In this document: in pieces, positions 46,788 to 53,332 of the stretch
Numbering within the stretch: position 1 is the first letter of the stretch
How the letters are laid out: every line of letters begins with the position of its first letter
NCBI RefSeq assembly: GCF_003569915.1
Contig: NZ_KZ984441.1
Span: 124,001 to 188,000 of the forward strand
Direction of reading: 5' to 3'
Length of the DNA: 64,000 nt
Source of the DNA: Comamonas testosteroni
GTDB lineage: Bacteria; Pseudomonadota; Gammaproteobacteria; Burkholderiales; Burkholderiaceae_C
The notes under the pieces: generated by a model
What the model saw: the letters and a program-made list of their open reading frames with translations, nothing else
Told to the model about the DNA's origin: nothing
The model's database searches: none
Made by a program: the position numbers and the translations under genes

Positions 46788-46818
46788 TTGACCTTGCCAT
46801 GATGTTAGGGTTGATCAT
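46788..46818 (+). promoter_or_regulatory. MerR/CueR-type promoter of copZ
   Basis: TTGACC (-35) and GATCAT (weak -10) are separated by 19 bases, the over-long spacer typical of MerR-family promoters. An imperfect dyad lies within the spacer: ACCTTGCCAT facing ATGTTAGGGT. CueR operators in E. coli have the same ACCTT...AAGGT type of dyad. Confidence 0.65.
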
Positions 46819-46871
46819 TCAGACATCGAGAACGCCAGCCCCGGCGAAGCTCACATTCAAGGAGTGAAGCA

Positions 46872-47066
46872 ATGCAACAAGTTTTTGAAGTTCAGGGCAT
46901 GACCTGCGGACACTGCGAACGCGCCGTCACCAACGCCATCCAGGGCGTGGACGCCAATGCGCAGGTCAAGATCGACCGTGCCGCCAACCGCGTGGAAGTG
47001 CAAAGCGATGCCCAGCGCGAAGCCATCAGCGCTGCGATTGCCGAAGAAGGCTACAAGGTCGCATAA
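46872..47066 (+). CDS. copZ: Copper chaperone CopZ-like (heavy-metal-associated domain)
   Basis: 64-residue single HMA domain with GMTCGHCERAV (metal cysteines 12 and 15) and the typical end of EEGYKVA. A GGAG site precedes the ATG. Cytoplasmic Cu(I) carrier that normally hands copper to a CopA ATPase. Here it pairs with cueR downstream and has a CueR-type promoter, but no copA is nearby. Confidence 0.9.
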   Translation: MQQVFEVQGMTCGHCERAVTNAIQGVDANAQVKIDRAANRVEVQSDAQREAISAAIAEEGYKVA

Positions 47067-47099
47067 GCGCTGCTTTCACCTTTTTTGGCAAACCACCAC

Positions 47100-47149
47100 C
47101 GCGCCAGCACCTCTTCAAGACCCCTGAAGGGCCGCTGGCGCGATTTTTT
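47100..47149 (+). terminator. Long hairpin with T-run between copZ and cueR
   Basis: Arms CGCGCCAGC (47100-47108) and GCTGGCGCG (47134-47142) pair perfectly and are followed by ATTTTTT. The loop holds an inner CTTCA/TGAAG stem. Works as a partial terminator or attenuator, since cueR starts 18 bases after the stem. Confidence 0.75.
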
Positions 47150-47159
47150 GGAGAGTTCC

Positions 47160-47678
47160 ATGCCTGGACACCCAAGCGCCCCCAAAACCGCTCAGAACTG
47201 GCCTGTGGTGATTGGCGAAGCTGCGCGCCGCGCCGGTGTCTCCGCACGCATGGTGCGCCACTACGAATCACTGGGTCTGCTGCCGCCCGTGCACCGCACC
47301 GACAGCGGCTACCGCCAGTACACCGAGGCCGACGTGCATGCGCTGCGCTTCATCCGCCGCGGGCGTGACCTGGGTTTCTCGATGGAAGAAATCGGCACGC
47401 TGCTGAGCCTGTGGCAGAACCAGGGCCGCGCCAGCAGCCAGGTCAAGGAAATTGCGCAACGCCATATCGCCGTTCTGGCAGAGCGCATCGCCGCCATGCA
47501 GGCCATGCAGCGCACCTTGCAGAGTCTGGTGCACTGCTGCCACGGCGACGACCGCCCCGACTGCCCCATTCTGGATGACCTGGCCAGCGCAGACACGGAT
47601 CTCACACCCGCCAGCCCCGAACCTCTGACACCCAAGCGCGCAGCGCGCAGTCCGGCTGCCGCCCGCCGTTCCACGTGA
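47160..47678 (+). CDS. cueR: MerR-family copper-responsive regulator CueR
   Basis: 172 residues from the ATG at 47160 with GGAGAG upstream; the open frame starts at 47085 through the hairpin. DNA-binding IGEAARRAGVSARMVRHYESLGLL and YRQYTEADVHALRFIRRGRDLGFSMEEI, then a dimer helix and the metal loop: Cys127 and Cys135 (CHGDDRPDC) have the spacing of E. coli CueR Cys112/Cys120. The C-terminal tail of about 30 residues (Pro/Ala/Arg rich) is longer than usual. Its stop lies inside parS site 5. Confidence 0.9.
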   Translation: MPGHPSAPKTAQNWPVVIGEAARRAGVSARMVRHYESLGLLPPVHRTDSGYRQYTEADVHALRFIRRGRDLGFSMEEIGTLLSLWQNQGRASSQVKEIAQRHIAVLAERIAAMQAMQRTLQSLVHCCHGDDRPDCPILDDLASADTDLTPASPEPLTPKRAARSPAAARRST

Positions 47679-47682
47679 AACT
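47667..47682. promoter_or_regulatory. parS-like site 5 (three mismatches)
   Basis: CGTTCCACGTGAAACT; the inner 14 bases match with one change (C for T). It overlaps the cueR stop codon. Confidence 0.7.
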
Positions 47683-47844
47683 CGTGCACCGTTTTTTGCG
47701 GCGACGCAACCCCTTGTTCGGCTAGATGGAGCGCGACAGCCGTCTCCTACAAAGTTACTGCAAAATGCCAGTTTGACAGGCTCGCACGGCCTTCATTCAA
47801 ACTCACAGATTTGCCATTGCCTTGCAATGGAAGGAGACACCAAC

Positions 47845-49032
47845 ATGAGCACCCGAGACATCTTCGTCGTCAGCGCAGCGCGCACCGCCATCGGCACCTT
47901 TGGCGGCGGCTTGAAGGACGTTCCCAACACCCAGCTGGCCACCACCGTGGTCAAGGCCGCCATCGAGCGCGCAGGCATTGCCGCCGATCAGGTCGGCCAT
48001 GTGGTCATGGGCAATGTGATTCCTACCGACACCAAGGATGCTTACCTGTCCCGCGTGGCGGCCATCGATGCGGGCTGCCCCATCGAGACGCCCGCCTTCA
48101 ACGTCAACCGCCTGTGCGGCTCGGGTCTGCAGGCCATTGTTTCTGCCGCTCAGGCGATTGCGCTGGGTGACTGTGAAGTGGCGATTGGTGCTGGTTCTGA
48201 ATCCATGAGCCGTGGCCCGTACTTCGACACCGCTTCGCGCTGGGGCGCACGCATGGGTGATGCCAAGAGCATCGACTACATGCTGGGCATCCTGCACGAC
48301 CCCTGGCAAAAAATGCACATGGGTATCACCGCAGAAAACGTGGCCGAGCGCTACAAGATCAGCCGCGTCATGCAGGACGAACTGGCCGTAGTCAGCCAGC
48401 AGCGCGCAGCGGCCGCGATTGAGGCCGGTCGCTTCAAGGAGCAGATCGTTCCCGTCGAAATCGCCACCCGCAAAGGCACGGTGCTGTTCGACACCGACGA
48501 GCATGTGCGCGGCAACACCACAGTGGAAACGCTGGCCGGCATGAAGCCTGCGTTCAAGAAAGAAGGCGGCACCGTGACTGCGGGCAACGCCTCCGGCATC
48601 AACGACGGCGCCGCCGCCGTGCTGATGATGAGCGCTGAAGCCGTCAAGTCCAGCGGCGCCAAGCCTCTGGCGCGTCTGGTCGGCTACGCCCACGCTGGTG
48701 TCGAGCCTGCGTACATGGGCATCGGCCCCGTGCCCGCCACGCAAAAAGTGCTGGCGCGCACCGGCCTGAAGATTCAGGACATGGACGTGATCGAAGCCAA
48801 CGAAGCCTTCGCCGCACAGGCTTGCGCCGTGATTCAGGAACTGGCGCTGGACCCCGCCAAGGTCAACCCCAATGGCTCGGGCATCTCGCTGGGTCACCCC
48901 GTGGGTGCGACCGGTGCGATCATCACCACCAAGGCGATCTATGAGCTGCACCGCACCGGTGGCCGCTATGCACTGGTGACCATGTGCATTGGCGGTGGCC
49001 AGGGCATTGCTGCAATCTTTGAGCGCGTGTAA
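47845..49032 (+). CDS. bktB: Acetyl-CoA C-acyltransferase (beta-ketothiolase, BktB-like)
   Basis: 395-residue thiolase: condenses or cleaves acyl-CoA with acetyl-CoA. ATG at 47845 with AAGGAG. Catalytic Cys91 in NRLCGSGLQAI, VTAGNASGINDGA, EANEAFAAQACAV, NPNGSGISLGHPVGATG (His) and CIGGGQGIAAIFERV (second Cys). The sequence resembles what I recall of Cupriavidus BktB more than PhaA. Could serve beta-oxidation, aromatic ring-cleavage products or polyhydroxyalkanoate supply. No pha genes are near. Confidence 0.9.
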   Translation: MSTRDIFVVSAARTAIGTFGGGLKDVPNTQLATTVVKAAIERAGIAADQVGHVVMGNVIPTDTKDAYLSRVAAIDAGCPIETPAFNVNRLCGSGLQAIVSAAQAIALGDCEVAIGAGSESMSRGPYFDTASRWGARMGDAKSIDYMLGILHDPWQKMHMGITAENVAERYKISRVMQDELAVVSQQRAAAAIEAGRFKEQIVPVEIATRKGTVLFDTDEHVRGNTTVETLAGMKPAFKKEGGTVTAGNASGINDGAAAVLMMSAEAVKSSGAKPLARLVGYAHAGVEPAYMGIGPVPATQKVLARTGLKIQDMDVIEANEAFAAQACAVIQELALDPAKVNPNGSGISLGHPVGATGAIITTKAIYELHRTGGRYALVTMCIGGGQGIAAIFERV

Positions 49033-49051
49033 ACCGCTTTAGCTGCACCGC

Positions 49052-49092
49052 AAAAAAGGCCTGCCGGATCACTCCGGCAGGCCTTTGTTTTT
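49052..49092. terminator. Intrinsic terminator
   Basis: Stem AAAGGCCTGCCGGA / TCCGGCAGGCCTTT with a short loop, after bktB. The spacer beyond it (to 49186) carries degenerate AGCTAT words of the AT-type repeat. Confidence 0.92.
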
Positions 49093-49186
49093 GATAGCTA
49101 TATGCGCTGAATATTCATGGCTTTCAATGCATTAAGGCACTGCAGCCCATGATCATTCAGCACTATCAGCTACTGTTTCAATAGCA

Positions 49187-50224
49187 TCAAAAAGGTGCCT
49201 CTTCGGGGGCTGTGTCGGCCGGTGCTGTGGACGGTCCCGTCACCGTACCTTGACCGCGCCCCTGCGCCAGTCGCACGGGCAATGTTTCCGCAGCGGGAGC
49301 GGCCTGCAGCGATGCAGGCAGACCATCGCCCAGCCCGGTGCGACCTTCGCCGCCCAGCGCCTCGATCAGATCTGGAATCAGACGCGAGAGCTCGCCTGTG
49401 GCAATCGTCACATCGGTGTCAAAGCCACCATCGTCCTGCGACTGGCCATCCATCACCGCATCGAGCAGCGCAATCTTCTTGATCTGCAGGCCTTCTGAGA
49501 GGACAAAGCTCACGCGGTCATCCCAGGTCATGGCCAGCTTGGTGGGCAGCTTGCCATGCTCAATGTGCTGGCGCACCTCGTCGATATCGAGCGGGTGGCG
49601 GGCATAACGCACCACGGCCTTGGACTCATCGGCGGCCTTGAGTTCACACTCGCGGTCGATCGAGAAACCGGCAGGTGGCTCCTGCGTCACCAGCCAGTGC
49701 GCCATCGCGGCCTGCGGGCTGGTTTGCGTGTCTACCAGCGCCAGTGCAAAGCCTGGCAGACCTTCCACCAGCAAGGTCACGATCTCGTCGGCACGGCCTT
49801 GCGCGCTGGTATCGAGCACCAGGGTACGCGCCTGCGGGTCAATCCACACCCACATGCTGCCCTGCTTGGTAAACGCCATGGGCAGCAGATCCAGCTTGGC
49901 TTCGTCCTTGAGCTCTTTTTTCTCTTTCTTGCCAGGCTTGCGGCCCTCGGTTTTCTCGATGTGCTCGGCCTTTTCATTGACCTTGCGATTGAGCACGCTG
50001 GCGGGCAGCATCTTCGACTCGCTCATGAAGCGCATCACCCATTGCCCGGCCACGCTTTCGGCCAGTGGGCCATGCTGCTCGCCACGCGGCGGCACCCAGC
50101 CTACGGAGCGTTCCTGCGTTGCGCCGCACTCCTCAAACACCGTCTTTTGCAGCGCATCTTCCAGCACCTGCAGATCGCCCTGCCAACTCTCGGCAATGCG
50201 ATAAACAATCATGTTCTTGAACAT
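49187..50224 (-). CDS. rdgC: Recombination-associated protein RdgC
   Basis: 345 residues from the ATG at 50224. Opens MFKNMIVYRIAESWQ and has CGATQERSVGWVPPRGE, VLNRKVNEKAEHIEKTEGRKPGKKEKKELKDE (charged RdgC signature region), LLPMAFTKQGSMWVWID and VVRYARHPLDIDEVRQHIEHGK. E. coli RdgC forms a ring on DNA and limits RecA; the C-terminal 40 residues here are a low-complexity extension. Next to the proposed origin region, with only two genes between. Confidence 0.93.
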   Translation of the reverse strand: MFKNMIVYRIAESWQGDLQVLEDALQKTVFEECGATQERSVGWVPPRGEQHGPLAESVAGQWVMRFMSESKMLPASVLNRKVNEKAEHIEKTEGRKPGKKEKKELKDEAKLDLLPMAFTKQGSMWVWIDPQARTLVLDTSAQGRADEIVTLLVEGLPGFALALVDTQTSPQAAMAHWLVTQEPPAGFSIDRECELKAADESKAVVRYARHPLDIDEVRQHIEHGKLPTKLAMTWDDRVSFVLSEGLQIKKIALLDAVMDGQSQDDGGFDTDVTIATGELSRLIPDLIEALGGEGRTGLGDGLPASLQAAPAAETLPVRLAQGRGQGTVTGPSTAPADTAPEEAPF

Positions 50225-50489
50225 CCAAAAAACCTTTGCTAAACCTATCGTCAACGCCCTGCCGAACAAGCAGGCAGGACGGAAAAAATCAGCCGCAGCG
50301 CGCAGCTCCATAAGCACATTGTTGCGCAGTCCGGAGCACGCAAAATTCTCAATACTTTACATAGCGGCTGCAAAACCTCACGTCTCAGAAACATGAGCAC
50401 CCCACACTTCAGTCATCCGCTGCCGGATGCCCATGTGGAGCAAGACCGAGCGGCCACCCTCTTTCACTTCTTTTGAAAAGGAAACTGAT

Positions 50490-51053
50490 ATGACCCGCTT
50501 TCGCCAAACACTGACTGGTGCCGCTGTTGCCACTGCCCTGCTGGCCTCTCTGAGCCTGCCCAGCTTTGCCCAGACAGCCGCTCCCGCCGCACCTGCAGAC
50601 AAGGCCGCTGCCACACAGTCTGCCCATGAGCATCACAAACACCACCGTGGCGACAAGCGCGGTGACCGCGCCGAGCACATGAAAAAGCGCCTGGACAAGC
50701 TCAAGACCGACCTGAAGCTGAGCCCCGCCCAGGAAGGCGCATGGACCAGCTATCTTGAATCCATGAAGCCCGCCGAGCGCCCACCCGTGCCCGCTGACCG
50801 TGAAGCCTTTGCCAAGCTGACCACACCTGAGCGCATCGACAAAATGCGTGAAATGCGCACCAAGCGCAATGCCGAGATGGACAAGCGTGCAGATGCCACC
50901 AAGGCCTTCTATGCCCAGCTCAATGCCGACCAGAAAAAGACTTTCGATGCCGAAAGCCTGCGCATGCATGGTCCCCGCCATCCGGGTGGTCCTCGTGGTC
51001 CCCGCGACGGCAAGCCCGGTGGCCAGGAGCGCCCTGCTCCCGCAGCCAAGTAA
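50490..51053 (+). CDS. Spy/CpxP-family (LTXXQ-motif) periplasmic protein
   Basis: 187 residues from the ATG at 50490 with AAAGGA upstream. Signal peptide (TGAAVATALLASLSLPSFAQ), then a His-rich stretch (HEHHKHHRGDKRGDRAEH) and two LTXXQ-like helices (LKLSPAQEGAW and LNADQKKTF). The C-terminus is Pro/Gly/Arg-rich. Members are ATP-independent chaperones or metal-sensing proteins. The His-rich segment suggests metal binding (inference). Confidence 0.82.
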   Translation: MTRFRQTLTGAAVATALLASLSLPSFAQTAAPAAPADKAAATQSAHEHHKHHRGDKRGDRAEHMKKRLDKLKTDLKLSPAQEGAWTSYLESMKPAERPPVPADREAFAKLTTPERIDKMREMRTKRNAEMDKRADATKAFYAQLNADQKKTFDAESLRMHGPRHPGGPRGPRDGKPGGQERPAPAAK

Positions 51054-51077
51054 ATCCGGCTGATTTCCCTCTCGCCA

Positions 51078-51110
51078 AAGCCCTCTGCCCTCGTGGCAGA
51101 GGGCTTTTTT
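51078..51110 (+). terminator. Intrinsic terminator
   Basis: Stem AAAGCCCTCTGCC / GGCAGAGGGCTTT with a short loop and T6. Confidence 0.93.
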
Positions 51111-51270
51111 CATTGCTTGTAGCCCCTTGGCTGACTCTCAAGACAAGCACTTTCCGACATCCATCTTAAACACAGGCTTCAAACTCCTATCCACAGCATT
51201 TCAAGAACTTGTGATCTGCACATCTAGCCTGCTGGCGCTTCATGGAGCAGACTAAAAGGGAGGTATTGCT

Positions 51271-51837
51271 ATGAATAAGCTGAAATTTCCTGCATGTTTA
51301 GCCACAGGCGTGCTGATCAGCCTGCTGAGCCCAAATACTTTTGCACAGGCTGTGCAAAACAATTCATGGGGACTCTATCTCCAGTACGGAGTTGCCGAAC
51401 ATGGCACTGACACGCAGACCGCTGGCGCCATTCTTCCCTGGAAACACTGGAGCTACCCACTGGGCTCCGGCCAGCTGACAGGTTACTGGGACATCTGGGG
51501 CAGCCGCTGGGCCAGCGACTTTCAAAACGGCACCCGCTCGACCTGGGTCATCGGTGCCAAACCAACCCTGCGCTGGCGTGGCGCTCAGGGCCAGTCGCCT
51601 TGGTTCATCGAAGCTGGCGTGGGTGTGAGCTATGCCCTCAACCATCGCTACATGAACGACACCAAGGAATTTTCCACACGCTACAACTTTGCCAGCCACA
51701 TCGGCGTTGGCTACCTGTTTGGCCAACAGCAAAAAAATGAAATCAGCCTGCGGCTGGAGCACCAGTCCAATGCCGGCATCAAACATCCGAACCCCGGAGA
51801 AAATTTTCTGCAGCTTCGCTACGCGCACTACTTCTGA
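51271..51837 (+). CDS. pagL: Lipid A 3-O-deacylase, PagL family
   Basis: 188 residues with signal peptide (KFPACLATGVLISLLSPNTFAQ). Outer-membrane beta-barrel of about eight strands with alternating aromatics. Catalytic triad candidates His164 and Ser166 (EHQSNAGI) and Glu178 (NPGENF) have the same spacing as His126/Ser128/Glu140 of Pseudomonas aeruginosa PagL. Ends in an aromatic residue (YAHYF), a typical barrel terminus. Removes an acyl chain from lipid A. GGGAGG precedes the ATG. Confidence 0.88.
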   Translation: MNKLKFPACLATGVLISLLSPNTFAQAVQNNSWGLYLQYGVAEHGTDTQTAGAILPWKHWSYPLGSGQLTGYWDIWGSRWASDFQNGTRSTWVIGAKPTLRWRGAQGQSPWFIEAGVGVSYALNHRYMNDTKEFSTRYNFASHIGVGYLFGQQQKNEISLRLEHQSNAGIKHPNPGENFLQLRYAHYF

Positions 51838-51864
51838 ATTTCCTCTTCGCTCCCCAGAAACATC

Positions 51865-51889
51865 AAGCCACCTATCCGGTGGCTTTTTT
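51865..51889 (+). terminator. Intrinsic terminator
   Basis: Stem AAGCCACC / GGTGGCTT with a 5-base loop and T6, 27 bases after pagL; it marks the left edge of the AT-rich gap. Confidence 0.92.
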
Positions 51890-52072
51890 CATTTCTGAAC
51901 GGCCCAGACAAGCTGTGCATAAACATGGTGATAAAAACGGTCGAATTTTCGTGTTTTCCACAGATAGAAGCGACGCTTGCAAGTTGTGCCCAAATGCGAG
52001 ACATCAGCAGCCTCTATTCCGTCACAGACTTTCAATGAATTCAAGTGATTGATTTTTATTGTTTTTTTCTAT

Positions 52073-52119
52073 TTATCAACACTTAAGTGGGCTACTTACT
52101 ACTACTACTAATTAAAAAG
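52073..52119 (+). promoter_or_regulatory. Origin unwinding element 1: DnaA box, spacer, DnaA-trios
   Basis: TTATCAACA (52073-52081), an 11-base spacer containing GTGGGC, then TACTTACTACTACTACTA (52093-52110) followed by AATTAAAAAG. Read on the other strand the repeat is TAG-TAG-TAG-TAG-TAA, i.e. the DnaA-trio. Box, GC-rich spacer, trios and AT-rich DNA occur in the order known for the basal unwinding system of Bacillus subtilis oriC. Confidence 0.75.
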
Positions 52120-52502
52120 ATAAGAGTAGAAATAACAACTCAAGTGGAATTTTTCACAGCATACATTGACTCGTTGGACAAAAAAATGCCCGACACACAC
52201 AGGTCAGGTACTCCAAAAAAAAGACCACATCTCTGAAAAAGGATGTGTTCAAGCATCGATGGATCCGCTATTTGCTACTAAAAATATAGCTACATGTCTA
52301 TATGGAACATAGACTTCATTGCTTTTTCACTGCAAATCACGTTTGAAAAACAAATTGTTGATAAGCAGTAGTCAGATATTCAGATATCCACAGATTGGTG
52401 AGAAAAATAAAAGTTGTTCATGCCGGAAGAACAGTAGGAACAGGGTTTTGTCACCACCCTTTTCATCAAGATAACTACTTGATTTTCAATATTTTTATCA
52501 AG

Positions 52503-52550
52503 TTATCAACAGGTTTGAGCCATCTCTATTACTACGACTAATTTTTTATA
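52503..52550 (+). promoter_or_regulatory. Origin unwinding element 2: DnaA box, spacer, DnaA-trios
   Basis: TTATCAACA (52503-52511), a 15-base spacer with GAGCC, then TATTACTACGACTA (52527-52540) and AATTTTTTATA. Same direction as element 1, 430 bases away; the trio tract is less regular. Confidence 0.6.
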
Positions 52551-52809
52551 AAACTTCTAAAGAACAACCAGAAGCAAAGTCCTGGTTCCGCGCGAATGGG
52601 CTTGCCGTCAAGTCATCCAGTTCGCATGGAACCGTCCTCTTTCCAGAAAAAAGGGCTTTGAAGAAATTGACGCGCCTGAATTCAAAAATTTGGCGTAAGA
52701 TGCGCAGCCTTCAGGCAGACGATCTGGGGATAAGGTCTAAATCTCGAGGTCTGAAATCAATAGTTATCAACAGAATGTTATAAACAGATGGGGGTAACTG
52801 CGGAAGCGA

Positions 52810-53332
52810 ACCTCAGGGCTTGCCTTTCGGGGAGCGGCAGATCTGTATTCAAAAAAATTCAATGATCGTTAGTGCATTGTTTTTATTGAATTTTTTGTTT
52901 TTCATCACAAAATTCAGGCTCTCTGCTGGATGAAGTGGGTCTGGCAGACCTGCCTCGAAAGATGGACTTGGGCCTGCGGTGGAAAGCCATTGCCAGAGAC
53001 CAGACAGCCAGGAAATTGCAGCTATCAACAGCTTGTGTGTTGCAGCAGGACGTGATGTGCGGATATCGGGATGCCGCAGGCCTCGCACCATGCGCAGAGA
53101 CGGCTGTGTTAGAAAAATTACAAAAGCGGTAGGTGGCCTGGCACGGGCTGGTGCTGAGACGCAAGCGGCGCTGATCGCTTGAGATGAGTTGCCGGCGGAA
53201 CCTTGGCAAGGGCCTGCAGCGAGGGCTGGAAAGCCGCGTTGAATGGAGCAATAAGCTGCCTGTCCTCACAGCCGCTGAACATGGCGCGAGCAGCAGGTGC
53301 GACTGCTTCTTGCCATGCTCCAGCTCCAAGTT
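52810..53332. other. Gene-free stretch between the AT-rich origin and dinG
   Basis: Base composition returns to moderate GC. A CTATCAACA box lies at 53022. Short frames on both strands (for example 52935-53132 + and 52883-53329 -) have neither homology I recognise nor ribosome sites. It may contain origin-flanking sites, an RNA or the remnant of a gene; I cannot support any of these. Confidence 0.4.

Larger units (their letters stand above)
51900..52800. other. oriC: Proposed replication origin, part 1 (DnaA-box cluster with unwinding elements)
   Basis: A 0.9-kb gene-free, AT-rich stretch in a GC-rich chromosome. DnaA-box-like sequences: TTATGCACA (minus strand, 51914-51922, perfect TTATNCACA), TTTTCCACA 51954, TTATCAACA 52073, TTATCAACA (minus) 52356, ATATCCACA 52384, TTATCAACA 52503, TTATCAACA 52764 and TTATAAACA 52778. 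Two of the TTATCAACA boxes are followed by DnaA-trio tracts (separate entries). dnaA is not adjacent. An AT-type repeat fragment lies at 52280-52325. I have not computed box statistics; the density and the trio arrangement are the argument. Confidence 0.78.

Noticed and set aside
52883-53329. 148-residue minus-strand frame between the origin gap and dinG
   Set aside because: It starts four bases after the dinG stop but has no ribosome site, an odd Ser/Arg/Cys-rich composition and no recognisable domain.
52810-53332. RNase P RNA, tmRNA, 4.5S or 6S RNA in the gap before dinG
   Set aside because: I looked for their conserved core words by eye and found none.
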